Positions 54,432 through 63,578 of a DNA stretch of 64,000 nt are shown piece by piece. The number at the start of each line of letters is the position of its first letter. Positions within the stretch are counted from its first letter, which is position 1. The DNA lies in NCBI RefSeq assembly GCF_001730285.1, contig NZ_MIJZ01000014.1, positions 310,001 through 374,000 of the forward strand, in the 5' to 3' direction. The notes under the pieces were generated by a model. The model was given only the letters and a program-made list of their open reading frames with translations, was not told the origin of the DNA and made no database searches. The DNA is from Enterococcus ureasiticus (GTDB lineage: Bacteria; Bacillota; Bacilli; Lactobacillales; Enterococcaceae). A program made the translations under genes and the position numbers.

Positions 54432-55133
54432 CTAAATTACATCTTCTAATGACCAACTAACATTACCAGTAAATTCATTACCGCTTGTATTTTTTTGTTG
54501 ACCAGAGTTTACAGCTAACTGTACATTTTTGATTTCAGCAGCGAAACCTTTAGTGCCAGGTTTTGTACCCGTCATAATTGGTGAACTCCCAGTTGCTCCA
54601 GCTTCTAGAGATACTTTTGTTGCACCAGTAACTTTGTCTTCTGTATATTTAGTTAGTTCCGGCAATTTTTCGATTGTTGATGGCAAGTTGCCTGTTTCCT
54701 TATCTCTTTGATTATCTAAATCAAACTTAGAGATATTTGCAGAATTTAGTGTCAATGTTGATGCTAATTTCACAGTAGAATCTTTTGTACTAACTAAATC
54801 TGACATTTTAGCAGTCAGTTTCCAGTTAGTTTGTTCATTTTCATCACGATCTTCATAAATTGCGATGTATTGTTTCCCACTCACTTTTTGATAATAGACG
54901 GAGCTAAGTGCACTTGCTTCATTTTCAGAACCAAATTTGAAAGCAGTTGGTTTGTTAATTAAACTTAGAGCTTTGTCATAAGGTCCAGGAATAATTGTAT
55001 TAGGGTCGTCACTGCTAAAACCAATACCAACTCCTGTATTCGATTCTCTTTCTGATGCTTGAGTAGCTGTTGGCAACATTACTGCCCCAAAAAATAAACC
55101 TAAAACTAATGATCCTAAAACTTTTTTATTCAT
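54432..55133 (-). CDS. WxL-domain surface protein
   Basis: 233 residues. Signal peptide KKVLGSLVLGLFFGAVMLPT-ATQA. WxL motifs WKL (NWKLTAKMSDL) and WSL (NVSWSLEDVI, C-terminal). Start after GGGAGAAAAGAA. Third of the three consecutive WxL genes; close in layout to those of E. faecalis. Confidence 0.9.
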   Translation of the reverse strand: MNKKVLGSLVLGLFFGAVMLPTATQASERESNTGVGIGFSSDDPNTIIPGPYDKALSLINKPTAFKFGSENEASALSSVYYQKVSGKQYIAIYEDRDENEQTNWKLTAKMSDLVSTKDSTVKLASTLTLNSANISKFDLDNQRDKETGNLPSTIEKLPELTKYTEDKVTGATKVSLEAGATGSSPIMTGTKPGTKGFAAEIKNVQLAVNSGQQKNTSGNEFTGNVSWSLEDVI

Positions 55134-55201
55134 TTCTTTTCTCCCAACACATTTTATCTCTAAGGAAGTTACCGTAGTAAACTGTTGAAATATTAATATA
55201 T

Positions 55202-55432
55202 CTAACTCAGATTAAATATATTAATTTGTTTTTGAATATACATAAATACATAAATTAATAACAGAAAACAGATGATTGACATTGCTAATAACAGCCAGTT
55301 CACTAATATTTTAGATTTTTTTAACTTTAATTTTTTTAGTAAAATATTGTCTCGATTCAAGGAGAAGAGAAACAGTCCTAAAGAAATTGCACTACATGCT
55401 CCTAATAAATATAGCCAAGTATAGGCTCTCAT
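55202..55432 (-). CDS. Small two-helix membrane protein of the WxL locus
   Basis: 76 residues with two membrane segments (TWLYLLGACSAISLGLFLF and LLLAMSIICFLLLIYVFMYI) separated by a Lys-rich stretch (LLKKLKLKKSKI). It lies between the LPXTG gene and the first WxL gene. Unknown function; possibly a small accessory of the complex. Confidence 0.65.
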   Translation of the reverse strand: MRAYTWLYLLGACSAISLGLFLFSLNRDNILLKKLKLKKSKILVNWLLLAMSIICFLLLIYVFMYIQKQINIFNLS

Positions 55433-55490
55433 AAAATTTATTCTCCCTTATTCAAACTTTATATGACACTTTCTCTAATAAATTTATCTG

Positions 55491-55835
55491 TTAATTACCT
55501 CCTACTTTGATTTGTCTGTCTAAAATAATCGAAAAACTAATCACAATCAGGAGCATCCCACTAACTAGGAATGTTAGTGGCTTCAGCATTTCTCCAGTAT
55601 TTGGTAAACTAACTCGTTTGTTGATTGGTTTACTTTTACCGGTTGATGGTGTGTTCTCACGAGAGGATGATGTAAGCACTTCATCTTGTGTATGTTTAAA
55701 TGTAATCCCAACATCAGCTGTCCCACCTTCATCAGCAAACACAGTAGGTGTAGGTATTAATAACAATGTTAAACTGAAAAAGAATATTATGATTACTAAT
55801 CGATTTTTTAATGTTTTACCAAATTTCTGTTTCAT
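55491..55835 (-). CDS. Small LPXTG cell-wall protein of the WxL locus
   Basis: 114 residues from ATG 55835 (AAGGAG before it). N-terminal signal (VIIIFFFSLTLLLIPTPTVFA), a short Ser/Thr-rich region, sortase motif LPNTGE, a hydrophobic segment and a short charged tail. Short LPXTG genes next to WxL genes occur in enterococci. Sortase A would attach it covalently. Confidence 0.85.
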   Translation of the reverse strand: MKQKFGKTLKNRLVIIIFFFSLTLLLIPTPTVFADEGGTADVGITFKHTQDEVLTSSSRENTPSTGKSKPINKRVSLPNTGEMLKPLTFLVSGMLLIVISFSIILDRQIKVGGN

Positions 55836-55848
55836 GATTTTCACTCCT

Positions 55849-56973
55849 TCATTCGATTTTTTTATTCTTAGATCGCTTTACATTCTTTCTTTTATTTTTT
55901 TTTAGTTTTCTTTTTTTTGAACGTTCACGAACCATTTTTTTCCAACGTTTATTTCTGATACTTAAAGCAACAACTACTAATAAAAGTGAGCCAATAGCTA
56001 GAATAACTATATATGGTAACCATTTAGGTGACTCTATTTTGAATACTGTTTCTTCATTCATTTTTTTCGCTTTTTCAGCTGAAACATTGAAATCTTTTTT
56101 CCAGTTCCAATCTTCTTGATTATTTTGAGCATGAACATTTAAAGTGTATTCACCTGGATTGATTGCTTCGACTCCCCAATCAACGGAAAATTCATACGTA
56201 CTATTAGGTGCCATGCGAGCATTTTCAACAGTTTGTTTTTTTAAAATATTTTTTGAACCTTTTTTTGTTACAGTAGCTTCTATTTTTAAATTATCAGCTA
56301 TTTTTGGTTCTGGATTATGTATAACAGCCGAAACTTGCTTACGACCTAATTTTAAACCAAGTTTAGCTGATGCTAGATTCAGCTTTTTAGCATTCTCATA
56401 TTCTTCTCCTGTTTCAGTAGTAATTAACCCAATTTTATATTGATATTTACTGGCGATCGTTTGTTGCTTAGTTTTCTCTTCATCTTCAACACTTTGAAAA
56501 ACAATAGCACCTAATTTGATTCCTTGATAACTATCTTTTGGTGGTGTCATTATCAGTTCAATAATTTTTTCTTCAAAACTTTCCAAAGTAATTTCAGGTT
56601 CACTTACTTTAACAATATTTGTCAATGGATCTTTTAAAGTTTCATCAAGTTCTTTGGTTGGTTTATCATACTCAATATTCCCAGTAGAACCCGTTGTACC
56701 ATTAGTGACAAAAATTTTAACTTTTGTTTTTTTATTTTGAGTTGATTTGACTTTCACTTTCAATATTTGGGTCTCATCAGGTTTGGTTTCAATAAAGAAA
56801 TAGGATTTGTTTGTTTCAATTTGCGTATCTGGTCTAATTGCTTGAACGACAAAACCTAATGGGTCCGGTTCTTTATCGGCAGCAATTGAATGGTTTGGTA
56901 AAATAAATAGTATAACGCCAACCAATAAAACGTATCGACAATAACTTGAGATTTTTTTTAATTGCGCAATCAT
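55849..56973 (-). CDS. DUF916/DUF3324 WxL-interacting membrane protein
   Basis: 374 residues. Signal peptide (YVLLVGVILFILPNHSIA), DUF916 domain (FVVQAIRPDTQIETNKSYFF), DUF3324 domain with KLGLKLGRKQVSAVIHNPEP, a membrane helix (PYIVILAIGSLLLVVVALSI) and a very basic, Lys/Arg-rich tail of about 40 residues (RSKKRKLKKNKRKNVKRSKN). First gene of the WxL operon and divergent from the LytTR two-component genes. Confidence 0.9.
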   Translation of the reverse strand: MIAQLKKISSYCRYVLLVGVILFILPNHSIAADKEPDPLGFVVQAIRPDTQIETNKSYFFIETKPDETQILKVKVKSTQNKKTKVKIFVTNGTTGSTGNIEYDKPTKELDETLKDPLTNIVKVSEPEITLESFEEKIIELIMTPPKDSYQGIKLGAIVFQSVEDEEKTKQQTIASKYQYKIGLITTETGEEYENAKKLNLASAKLGLKLGRKQVSAVIHNPEPKIADNLKIEATVTKKGSKNILKKQTVENARMAPNSTYEFSVDWGVEAINPGEYTLNVHAQNNQEDWNWKKDFNVSAEKAKKMNEETVFKIESPKWLPYIVILAIGSLLLVVVALSIRNKRWKKMVRERSKKRKLKKNKRKNVKRSKNKKIE

Positions 56974-57402
56974 CTTAACTTCCTTTCTCTGTGTAAAAAT
57001 AACATCGACTCGCTTTGTTATAACTAAAAATAGACTATACTGATTTTAGTTAGTATTTTTTGAAAAGTATCATCCGTCATTTCCGATAATAAAATATGAA
57101 CACCCTTTTTCAAGGTCCTTATAATATACAGCATCAAATTAGTTTTTTTTACAGTTTAAGACATCAAAATAAAATGTAGCATTAGCTGACTGCACGAATA
57201 AGGTGCTCATATTTGTTTATCAATGAACTCATTCATAGTACAATTACTTAGTAATAAATAAAACAACAAGTAAGCGCTTTCTTATTACATATGAAGTTTT
57301 TCCTATTTTTAATCTATTTAAACCTTTCTTTTTCTATCATTATATTCTAAAATATATTAAAATTATTTTTTTTAAATATTTATTTTTCTAGGAGGGAAAA
57401 TA
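56974..57402. other. Divergent promoter region of the WxL operon and the LytTR system
   Basis: 429 bases. A catabolite-response-like site AGTAAGCGCTTTCT (57269-57282) matches the cre consensus at 13 of 14 positions, so CcpA control is plausible. ACAGTTTAAGAC near 57150 resembles a LytTR half site. No small peptide gene (for example an AgrD-like pheromone) was found here. Confidence 0.5.
57269..57282. promoter_or_regulatory. cre-like CcpA site
   Basis: AGTAAGCGCTTTCT against TGWAARCGYTWNCW: only the first base differs. Located about 120 bases upstream of the response-regulator gene. Confidence 0.6.
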
Positions 57403-58176
57403 ATGACTATAAATACAACAATTTATGTAGTTGAAGATGATAATCTTTATAGAAAAAGAATTATTCATTATCTTGAAAACTACCACTCAAATTCTTTTCA
57501 TTATAAAATATCTTCTTTAGACAATCACTTGCTTTTTATGGAAGATATTCCAACATTGGACATTTCTGATAATGATGTCTTTTTTTTAGATATTGATTTG
57601 AAAATGCAGTATTCAGGAATTGATTTAGCCAATAAAATCCGAGAAATCAATTCAAAATGCTCAATTATTTTTCTAACTAGTTTTGAAGACAAAGCAATTT
57701 CAATTATCAATAGTGAGATTTTTCCGCTTGGTTATCTTGTAAAAAATCCAATTGACTCAGCTGAACTGAAAGCCACAATCGAAAATGTGCTGCTAAAAAT
57801 TGAAAGTCTCGCTAAAACGGCTTGGCGGCAAGATCAAGACATCACGACGTTTATGAATGGATACGAATCGATTTATCTTAACTGTAAGGAAATTTTATAT
57901 ATTGAATCATTAAAGGGTTTTAAGAGCCGAATTTTAATCAAAACTTTCTCAGAAGAGTTAATCATTGAAGGTAAAATTGGTAAAATCAAAAATAACTTAA
58001 AACAATCGTATCTATTTTCATCTCTTCAGTCTTATGTAATTAACCTTGAAAATATTTCAGCAATCAATCGAAAAAACGGTACGATTACTTTTACAGATGA
58101 CAAAGACCTTTTTGTAGGGACTAGGATCATTGATAAAGTTAAAAAAGGGTTACAGGAGTATCGATATGCTGGATAG
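57403..58176 (+). CDS. LytTR-type response regulator
   Basis: 257 residues; start after AGGAGGGAAAATA. Receiver: IYVVEDDN at the N-terminus, VFFLDIDLK with the phosphoacceptor Asp, IIFLTSFED, and a Lys (YLVKNP). C-terminal LytTR domain (INLENISAINRKNGTITF). AgrA/ComE-like. It overlaps the kinase gene (ATGCTGGATAG). Divergent from the WxL operon, which it may control. Confidence 0.9.
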   Translation: MTINTTIYVVEDDNLYRKRIIHYLENYHSNSFHYKISSLDNHLLFMEDIPTLDISDNDVFFLDIDLKMQYSGIDLANKIREINSKCSIIFLTSFEDKAISIINSEIFPLGYLVKNPIDSAELKATIENVLLKIESLAKTAWRQDQDITTFMNGYESIYLNCKEILYIESLKGFKSRILIKTFSEELIIEGKIGKIKNNLKQSYLFSSLQSYVINLENISAINRKNGTITFTDDKDLFVGTRIIDKVKKGLQEYRYAG

Positions 58177-59497
58177 ACCTTTCTTCATCTCTTTATTATC
58201 ACTAAATCTTCTACAACTACTTTGGTTATTCGCTTATAAAAAGATATTGCTTTTTCGAGAAACTATGATATTAAGTATTATTTTAATTGTTCAGTTTATC
58301 GTAAGTTCGCTGACCAATGATCGCTTAGTTATCCTGCTGTTGATTCCTTTTTTTCTTTTACAATTTTTATTCCCTGTAAAAAGAGTTCAAAACTGGTTAA
58401 CACCAGCTTTATTTTTAAGCTTTGAAAATGCAATTGTGTTGCTCTCTTGGTTTTTAACTTTAGATTTTTGGGATATTTTATTTATTAATCATTTTATATC
58501 ATTTGAGACCTACTCTACGTACTTACAATTCTTTATTTTTCTGCAACAATTTGTTTTCTATTTACTTTTGATCTTTGCTAATTATTTAAATAAACGATTT
58601 AGCATGACAGTAACTCTTCATCTTTTACCTAAAAAATATCGATTTATATCTGCCTTACTTTTATTTTTCTTGTTTTTTACAATTGGATTGCAACAACTTA
58701 GTGTTTTAGAAGGATACTCAGCTCCTTTTTTTTATAGTACATTCATGATTATTTGTTTTACGGCTTTTCTTAGTTGGAATATGTTGCTTGTTGTTAAGCA
58801 ACAAAACGAACAGCAATATATTAGTATTCTCAAAGAAAAGTATGAGCAAGAACAAGAAAAAATCGAACGTTCAAATGAGTTTCGTCATGACTATAAGCAA
58901 CTTTTGATGGGACTGACTTCATATCTAGAAACAAACAATACGAAGCAAGCTCTTGAGCTACTTCATTCAATTATTGATTATTCAAACTCATTACTTACTC
59001 CTAATCTATATAAAACAATCGCTGTGATTCATAATCCCCCGATTCAAGGTCTTTTAACAAACTTTCTTAAAAAGTGTTCAGAAGGAAATATCCAGCCCAA
59101 AATTCAAATAACTGAAAAGCTTACAGATATTGATATGAACATCGTTGATTTTATTCGTTGTTTCTCTATTTTATTAGATAATGCTTATGAAGCAGTTCAA
59201 GAAATTAACCTGCAGCTAATTGAGATAAATATCACTGGTAATCCTGAATTTGTAAAAGTAACAGTCAAAAATACTTATAGTGATGATAGTAGCCTCTCTT
59301 TTCATTCACTTTTACAAAATAATTTTTCGACTAAAGAAAATCATCAAGGGAAAGGATTATATATCCTTGCAAAATTGATCGATAAGTACAAAAAAGCCAG
59401 TTATCAATTAGCTAAAAAAGATAACTACTTTATCGCAAGTTTTTCAATCCCCAAATTAAAAAACAATAATCCATCACTAAAAAATGTAGAACAATGA
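58166..59497 (+). CDS. AgrC-like GHKL sensor histidine kinase
   Basis: 443 residues from ATG 58166 (GGAG before it, overlapping the response-regulator stop). Six membrane segments occupy residues 1 to about 205. The H-box SNEFRHDYKQLL holds the phosphorylation His. The N box is SILLDNAYEAV, and GKGLYIL is the G2 box. The class is that of the Agr/Com pheromone kinases, but no peptide gene is nearby, so the signal is unknown. It ends in a long palindrome. Confidence 0.88.
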   Translation: MLDRPFFISLLSLNLLQLLWLFAYKKILLFRETMILSIILIVQFIVSSLTNDRLVILLLIPFFLLQFLFPVKRVQNWLTPALFLSFENAIVLLSWFLTLDFWDILFINHFISFETYSTYLQFFIFLQQFVFYLLLIFANYLNKRFSMTVTLHLLPKKYRFISALLLFFLFFTIGLQQLSVLEGYSAPFFYSTFMIICFTAFLSWNMLLVVKQQNEQQYISILKEKYEQEQEKIERSNEFRHDYKQLLMGLTSYLETNNTKQALELLHSIIDYSNSLLTPNLYKTIAVIHNPPIQGLLTNFLKKCSEGNIQPKIQITEKLTDIDMNIVDFIRCFSILLDNAYEAVQEINLQLIEINITGNPEFVKVTVKNTYSDDSSLSFHSLLQNNFSTKENHQGKGLYILAKLIDKYKKASYQLAKKDNYFIASFSIPKLKNNNPSLKNVEQ

Positions 59498-59525
59498 TTA
59501 GTACTAATCATTGTTCTACATTTTT
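59480..59525 (+). terminator. 46-bp perfect palindrome, terminator overlapping the kinase stop
   Basis: 23-base arms with no loop (AAAAATGTAGAACAATGATT continuing AGT, then the exact complement). It overlaps the last codons and the TGA and is followed by T-run TTTTTACTATC. It would end the two-component transcript, possibly with effects on both strands. Confidence 0.75.
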
Positions 59526-59659
59526 ACTATCTTTATCATCTAAAAGCATCAGCAAAAAAAATATTTTTTTTATTATACTAGCTATAAATTGTACCTTTTA
59601 ATACTTTTTGATATGATAATACAAAGCTATTTTTTCTACTTAAAGGAGCATACAAATTT

Positions 59660-60943
59660 ATGGAAACATACTTAGCAACAGAATTATTTGCTATAAATTA
59701 TCTTCAAATTGTTTGGGCTCTTCTAAATAAAAAATATATTGATAAGAAACAAACGATTCTATTATCTTGCCTATTAATTCTAGTCATCATTATTAGTTTT
59801 TTTATTAGAACGCCTTATGTTTTTTTACTATTATTTGCTTTTTTTGCCTCCTCAGCACTCTTTATTGTCCAGCACACTAGCAGTTGGATATTGATGGCTC
59901 TCACTCCTTTTTTGATTAATTCATTAGTCATTATTTCTTGGCTATTTACTTATGATTTATTGAATGTTCTATTTCAATTGAATTATATCGATGCAACTCA
60001 ACGACAATTTTTTGTTCCTTTTTCATTGCTTGCTCAGCAAGTATGCCTTCTTTCACTAATTTTAGTGGTTAAAAAGGTAGATAAAAAATATATGATCTCT
60101 GATTCTATTTTACATATTCGTAAAAGTTACAAGCTACAATCAATGATTGCCCTTTTTTTTCTGATTATTTTTTCTTTGCTTAAACAAATCGCCATTACCT
60201 TTTTTTACGTACAATCTTTTTTTTACCTAACATTTTTACTACTCACTTTAAACCTAATCGTTTATACTACGGCGTATCTATATAGCACGTATTATCAGGA
60301 ACAATTAAAAAAAGAGGTTTTATTCGAACAATATAACCAAGAACTGGAAAAAATTACAGTCTCAGATGAATTCAGGCATGATTACCGCAATATCCTTTTG
60401 AGTTTAGTAAATTATCTTGAGCAGGGTGAAAATCAACAAGCGCTTAATTACATTGCTTCAATCACTGATTATTCGAAAGATTTTTTGGAAGAAGATTCTT
60501 ATGATGATCTCAGTAATATCGATAGTCCATCCGTTCAAGGTTTCTTGATTTCTCTGATTGAACTATGCAAAAAAGAACAGGTCAAACTTCACCTTGCTAT
60601 ACCTGACAAGATTCAGGAAAACAACATTTCCTTTCTCTTGATCGATTTTCTTCACTGTCTATCAACCTTGTCTGATTTTGCTGTAAAAGAAACCACGAAT
60701 AGCAAAGAAAAAAATTTGTATATGATTATAAAAAAAGAAATAAATGGACTATACATTCAATTAACAAATATGCCTCATCCTGAAAATAATTTAGAAAAGA
60801 TGACTGAACCATTGAAAAATCAAAAAAAATACTATAAAGAAATCGGACTTAAAACAGTGATCAAAACAATTCAGCAGTATGAAAATGCTGATTTTTCCCT
60901 TCAATCCAATGAGAAGCATTTTTTAGTCCAATTTACTCTATGA
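59660..60943 (+). CDS. Second GHKL kinase-like membrane protein, ATP-site degenerate
   Basis: 427 residues, start after AAAGGAG. The six-membrane-segment sensor and the DHp H-box (VSDEFRHDYRNILLSLVNYL) parallel the kinase at 58166. The ATP-binding domain has lost its motifs: the N box reads STLSDFAVKE (no Asn), the G1 region NMPHPENN lacks the D-x-G, and the G2 box is IGLKTVIK. It can probably not phosphorylate itself but might be phosphorylated by, or heterodimerise with, the true kinase. It has its own start region and no response regulator beside it. Confidence 0.75.
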   Translation: METYLATELFAINYLQIVWALLNKKYIDKKQTILLSCLLILVIIISFFIRTPYVFLLLFAFFASSALFIVQHTSSWILMALTPFLINSLVIISWLFTYDLLNVLFQLNYIDATQRQFFVPFSLLAQQVCLLSLILVVKKVDKKYMISDSILHIRKSYKLQSMIALFFLIIFSLLKQIAITFFYVQSFFYLTFLLLTLNLIVYTTAYLYSTYYQEQLKKEVLFEQYNQELEKITVSDEFRHDYRNILLSLVNYLEQGENQQALNYIASITDYSKDFLEEDSYDDLSNIDSPSVQGFLISLIELCKKEQVKLHLAIPDKIQENNISFLLIDFLHCLSTLSDFAVKETTNSKEKNLYMIIKKEINGLYIQLTNMPHPENNLEKMTEPLKNQKKYYKEIGLKTVIKTIQQYENADFSLQSNEKHFLVQFTL

Positions 60944-61030
60944 CTGAATATATCATCAAACAAAAGAGTTTTATTAAAGTCACTCAAAATATGAATAAAC
61001 CCTATACCCTATTAATCTTCGGCAATTCCC

Positions 61031-61071
61031 TAAAAACCGCACAATGCATATAATGCATTGTGCGGTTTTTA
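61031..61071. terminator. Bidirectional terminator
   Basis: TAAAAACCGCACAATGCAT and its complement almost without loop, A-run left and T-run right. Between converging genes ending 60943 (+) and 61122 (-). Confidence 0.9.
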
Positions 61072-61121
61072 GTCCGACTGCTCGAGCCTAAACAGCTTTT
61101 ATCACAGCCTCTTTCCTATAT

Positions 61122-61991
61122 TTAGACAACAATCAACTTTTGATACTTCAAAGGCGATATCCCCACCTGCTCTTTAAACACATGATGAAACGTCTTCACA
61201 CTAGCAAAACCTGACTTTTCAGCCACTTCGATCATCGGAACTTTTTCATTAGCTAAAATAAATTTAGCTTGATTGACACGGTATTCCGTTAAGAAACTCA
61301 TAAAGGTCGTTCCAGTATTTGCCTTAAAAAAGCGCGTAAAATAATACGAACTAAAGCCGCTGTATTTTGCAATTTCTTCCAACGTAATTGACTCTTCATA
61401 ATGATTTTCCACATAAGTAAAGATTTTATCTAAATGCTCCAAATTTTCTTTATATTTTATTGTAGAGGATTTCGCTCCTTTTTTTACTTCCGTTTGCGTT
61501 TGAGGTAGCCTTCTATAAAACGTTGTGACTAGCTGAAACAACAAGCTAAACAATGCATAATTCTTTCCTTGGTTGTTATTTGTGTATTCTTCAAATAATT
61601 GCTGCAATACTTTTTTCATGTCCAACACTAAAGACTTCGACCATTTTGAACTATGTTTTTCCCCGGTTTCAAATAATTCGATCAATGAACAATCATCTGC
61701 TGATTTTAAGTTCATCTCATCAAATAAGCTCAAATCAAACTGATAAACGATCCGTTCACTATCAGGAGAAGCTAAAAAGTAGTGCGGTTCACCACTAGCG
61801 AAAAAATAAATTTCTCCTTCAGCTACATGAACGATTTCATCGCCTACACCGATATTGACTGTTCCTCGTATCGAGTAAATAATTTCGATTTCTTTATGCC
61901 AATGAGGATATACGATCGTCATGCCATCATTGATAAATGCTCGAAAAAGAATATTTTCTTCAAATTCTGGTCGTTCTAAATATACACTCAT
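61122..61991 (-). CDS. AraC-family regulator with cupin sensor domain
   Basis: 289 residues. N-terminal cupin/AraC-binding domain (YPHWHKEIEIIYSIRGTVNIG). C-terminal double HTH: SITLEEIAKYSGFSSYYFTR and VPMIEVAEKSGFASVKTFHH, followed by GISPLKYQKL. Typical length. It follows LacD and the PTS genes on the same strand, so it probably controls that sugar pathway. Confidence 0.88.
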   Translation of the reverse strand: MSVYLERPEFEENILFRAFINDGMTIVYPHWHKEIEIIYSIRGTVNIGVGDEIVHVAEGEIYFFASGEPHYFLASPDSERIVYQFDLSLFDEMNLKSADDCSLIELFETGEKHSSKWSKSLVLDMKKVLQQLFEEYTNNNQGKNYALFSLLFQLVTTFYRRLPQTQTEVKKGAKSSTIKYKENLEHLDKIFTYVENHYEESITLEEIAKYSGFSSYYFTRFFKANTGTTFMSFLTEYRVNQAKFILANEKVPMIEVAEKSGFASVKTFHHVFKEQVGISPLKYQKLIVV

Positions 61992-62111
61992 GTTCAGCCT
62001 CCTATTGTTTCTCTTACTCTTTACTTTATCAAAATTTTGATTATTTACAACTGATTATGTACAAAAAAGCAATCCCTAATAGTAGCAGATTGTCTTTTAT
62101 GAAGATTTGTT

Positions 62112-63089
62112 TTATCTATTCATCCATGGTGTCGCTGTTTCTTTTAAAACCCGATTCAAGGATTCAATATTTTCTTTGCCAGCAGTTCTCATCCAGTGCT
62201 CGGCAGCTGCTTTTCCTTCTTTAGCAAAAGGTGCTACCCCTTCTTTCCAAGTTGCTCGACCACATAAAACACCGTTAAATGTCGAACCTGCTTCTTTTGC
62301 AAAGTACAATGTTTCTTGGAATAACTGACTACTAACACCAGCACTTAGAAAAATAAATGGAAGCTCAGTTGCTTCACTTTGTTCTTTAAATAATTGTTTC
62401 GCCATTTCCTTTGAATAACAAGATTCTTCACCAAATCCTTCTACAAAGGACATATTTACAGGAACTTCCACTTTCAACACATCAACATTGTATCGCGGTT
62501 TACTGAATTCTTTCATCATTTCAATGACTTTGTGCGGCTTGATTTTGGCATATTCTTTACTTGCTCCATCCGTGATCTGTGCATCATAAGACACTAATTC
62601 TAAGAAAAATGGCAACCCTTCAGCAACACATTCTGAACCGATTCGTTCCATAAAAACGTGTTTTTGTTCATTGATCGCCTTACTTTCGTCCACATCATAA
62701 TACAGCAAAAATTTTACTGCATCAGCACCGGCTTCTTTTAAACGTTTAACGGACCAATCATTTAAAAGATCAGGCAAACGTCCTGGTTCACTAGCATCAT
62801 ATCCAGTTTTTTCGTACGCTACTAATAATCCTGCCTGTTGATCTCTGACTTTTGCTGCTGGTAATCCGTACTCAGGATCTAAAAGGATCGCTGAAGCATA
62901 GGGTGTTAATTCACGAGAGACAATTTCTTTAAAAGTGATGATCATTTCTTCATCTACTTCGTGTCCACAAGATTTTTCAATCATTTTTTTCAATGATCCT
63001 CGTTGATCGATCGCAAGTGCGGCAATGATTCCGTCTTTATTACACATTTGATTCATTGCTGTTAATTTAGATTCTGTCATTTTTTTCAT
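62112..63089 (-). CDS. lacD: Tagatose-1,6-bisphosphate aldolase
   Basis: 325 residues of the LacD family: [16 protein letters not shown] at the N-terminus, [24 protein letters not shown] (Schiff-base Lys region), [11 protein letters not shown] and [11 protein letters not shown]. Cleaves tagatose-1,6-bisphosphate to dihydroxyacetone phosphate and glyceraldehyde-3-phosphate. Located nine bases after the PTS IIA gene, so tagatose or a related hexitol may be the imported sugar. Confidence 0.9.
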   Translation of the reverse strand: MKKMTESKLTAMNQMCNKDGIIAALAIDQRGSLKKMIEKSCGHEVDEEMIITFKEIVSRELTPYASAILLDPEYGLPAAKVRDQQAGLLVAYEKTGYDASEPGRLPDLLNDWSVKRLKEAGADAVKFLLYYDVDESKAINEQKHVFMERIGSECVAEGLPFFLELVSYDAQITDGASKEYAKIKPHKVIEMMKEFSKPRYNVDVLKVEVPVNMSFVEGFGEESCYSKEMAKQLFKEQSEATELPFIFLSAGVSSQLFQETLYFAKEAGSTFNGVLCGRATWKEGVAPFAKEGKAAAEHWMRTAGKENIESLNRVLKETATPWMNR

Positions 63090-63098
63090 CGTTAGTGC

Positions 63099-63554
63099 TC
63101 ACTCCTCAATTAATTGTTGATTCACGTATTCAGCGATTTCTGCTGCTGATTCTAATTCTTTCAACTGTGTTTTAAAATCATCTTTCATTAATAGCCGTGC
63201 AACTTTGGATAATAATTTTAGATGGGTAGTTCCAGCTTCTTGTTCAGGAATCAATAAAGCGATGATCACTTCGGTTGGTTTGCCATCTAAACTGTCCCAT
63301 TCAATTGGATTTTTCGTTTTTACAATCAGAATACTTGCTTCATTGATGGCAGAACTCTTTGCATGGGGGATAGCAAAACCATCCATCATCCCTGTACTGC
63401 CTTGCATTTCACGATCATTAAAACTTGCTAAAACATCTGCGCCATTGGTCGTAATCTGTAAATTTTGAGCGGTTTGAGCTAAAAATTGAAGGGCCGTTTC
63501 CTTTGTTCCAATTGATGTTTCAATAAAAACGTGTTGTGCGTTTAATAAATCCAT
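63099..63554 (-). CDS. PTS IIA component, fructose/mannitol family
   Basis: 151 residues. Phosphorylated His in DGFAIPHAK. Order and motifs fit EIIA(Fru/Mtl). Partners with the IIC gene upstream to import and phosphorylate a hexose. Separate IIA, rather than fused, is common in this subfamily. Confidence 0.88.
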   Translation of the reverse strand: MDLLNAQHVFIETSIGTKETALQFLAQTAQNLQITTNGADVLASFNDREMQGSTGMMDGFAIPHAKSSAINEASILIVKTKNPIEWDSLDGKPTEVIIALLIPEQEAGTTHLKLLSKVARLLMKDDFKTQLKELESAAEIAEYVNQQLIEE

Positions 63555-63578
63555 TTATTTTCAACCTCTTTCTATCAC

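Noticed and set aside
56974-57402. AgrD-like pheromone gene for the LytTR system
   Set aside because: No short ORF with ribosome site and amphipathic leader was found here or at 59526-59659.
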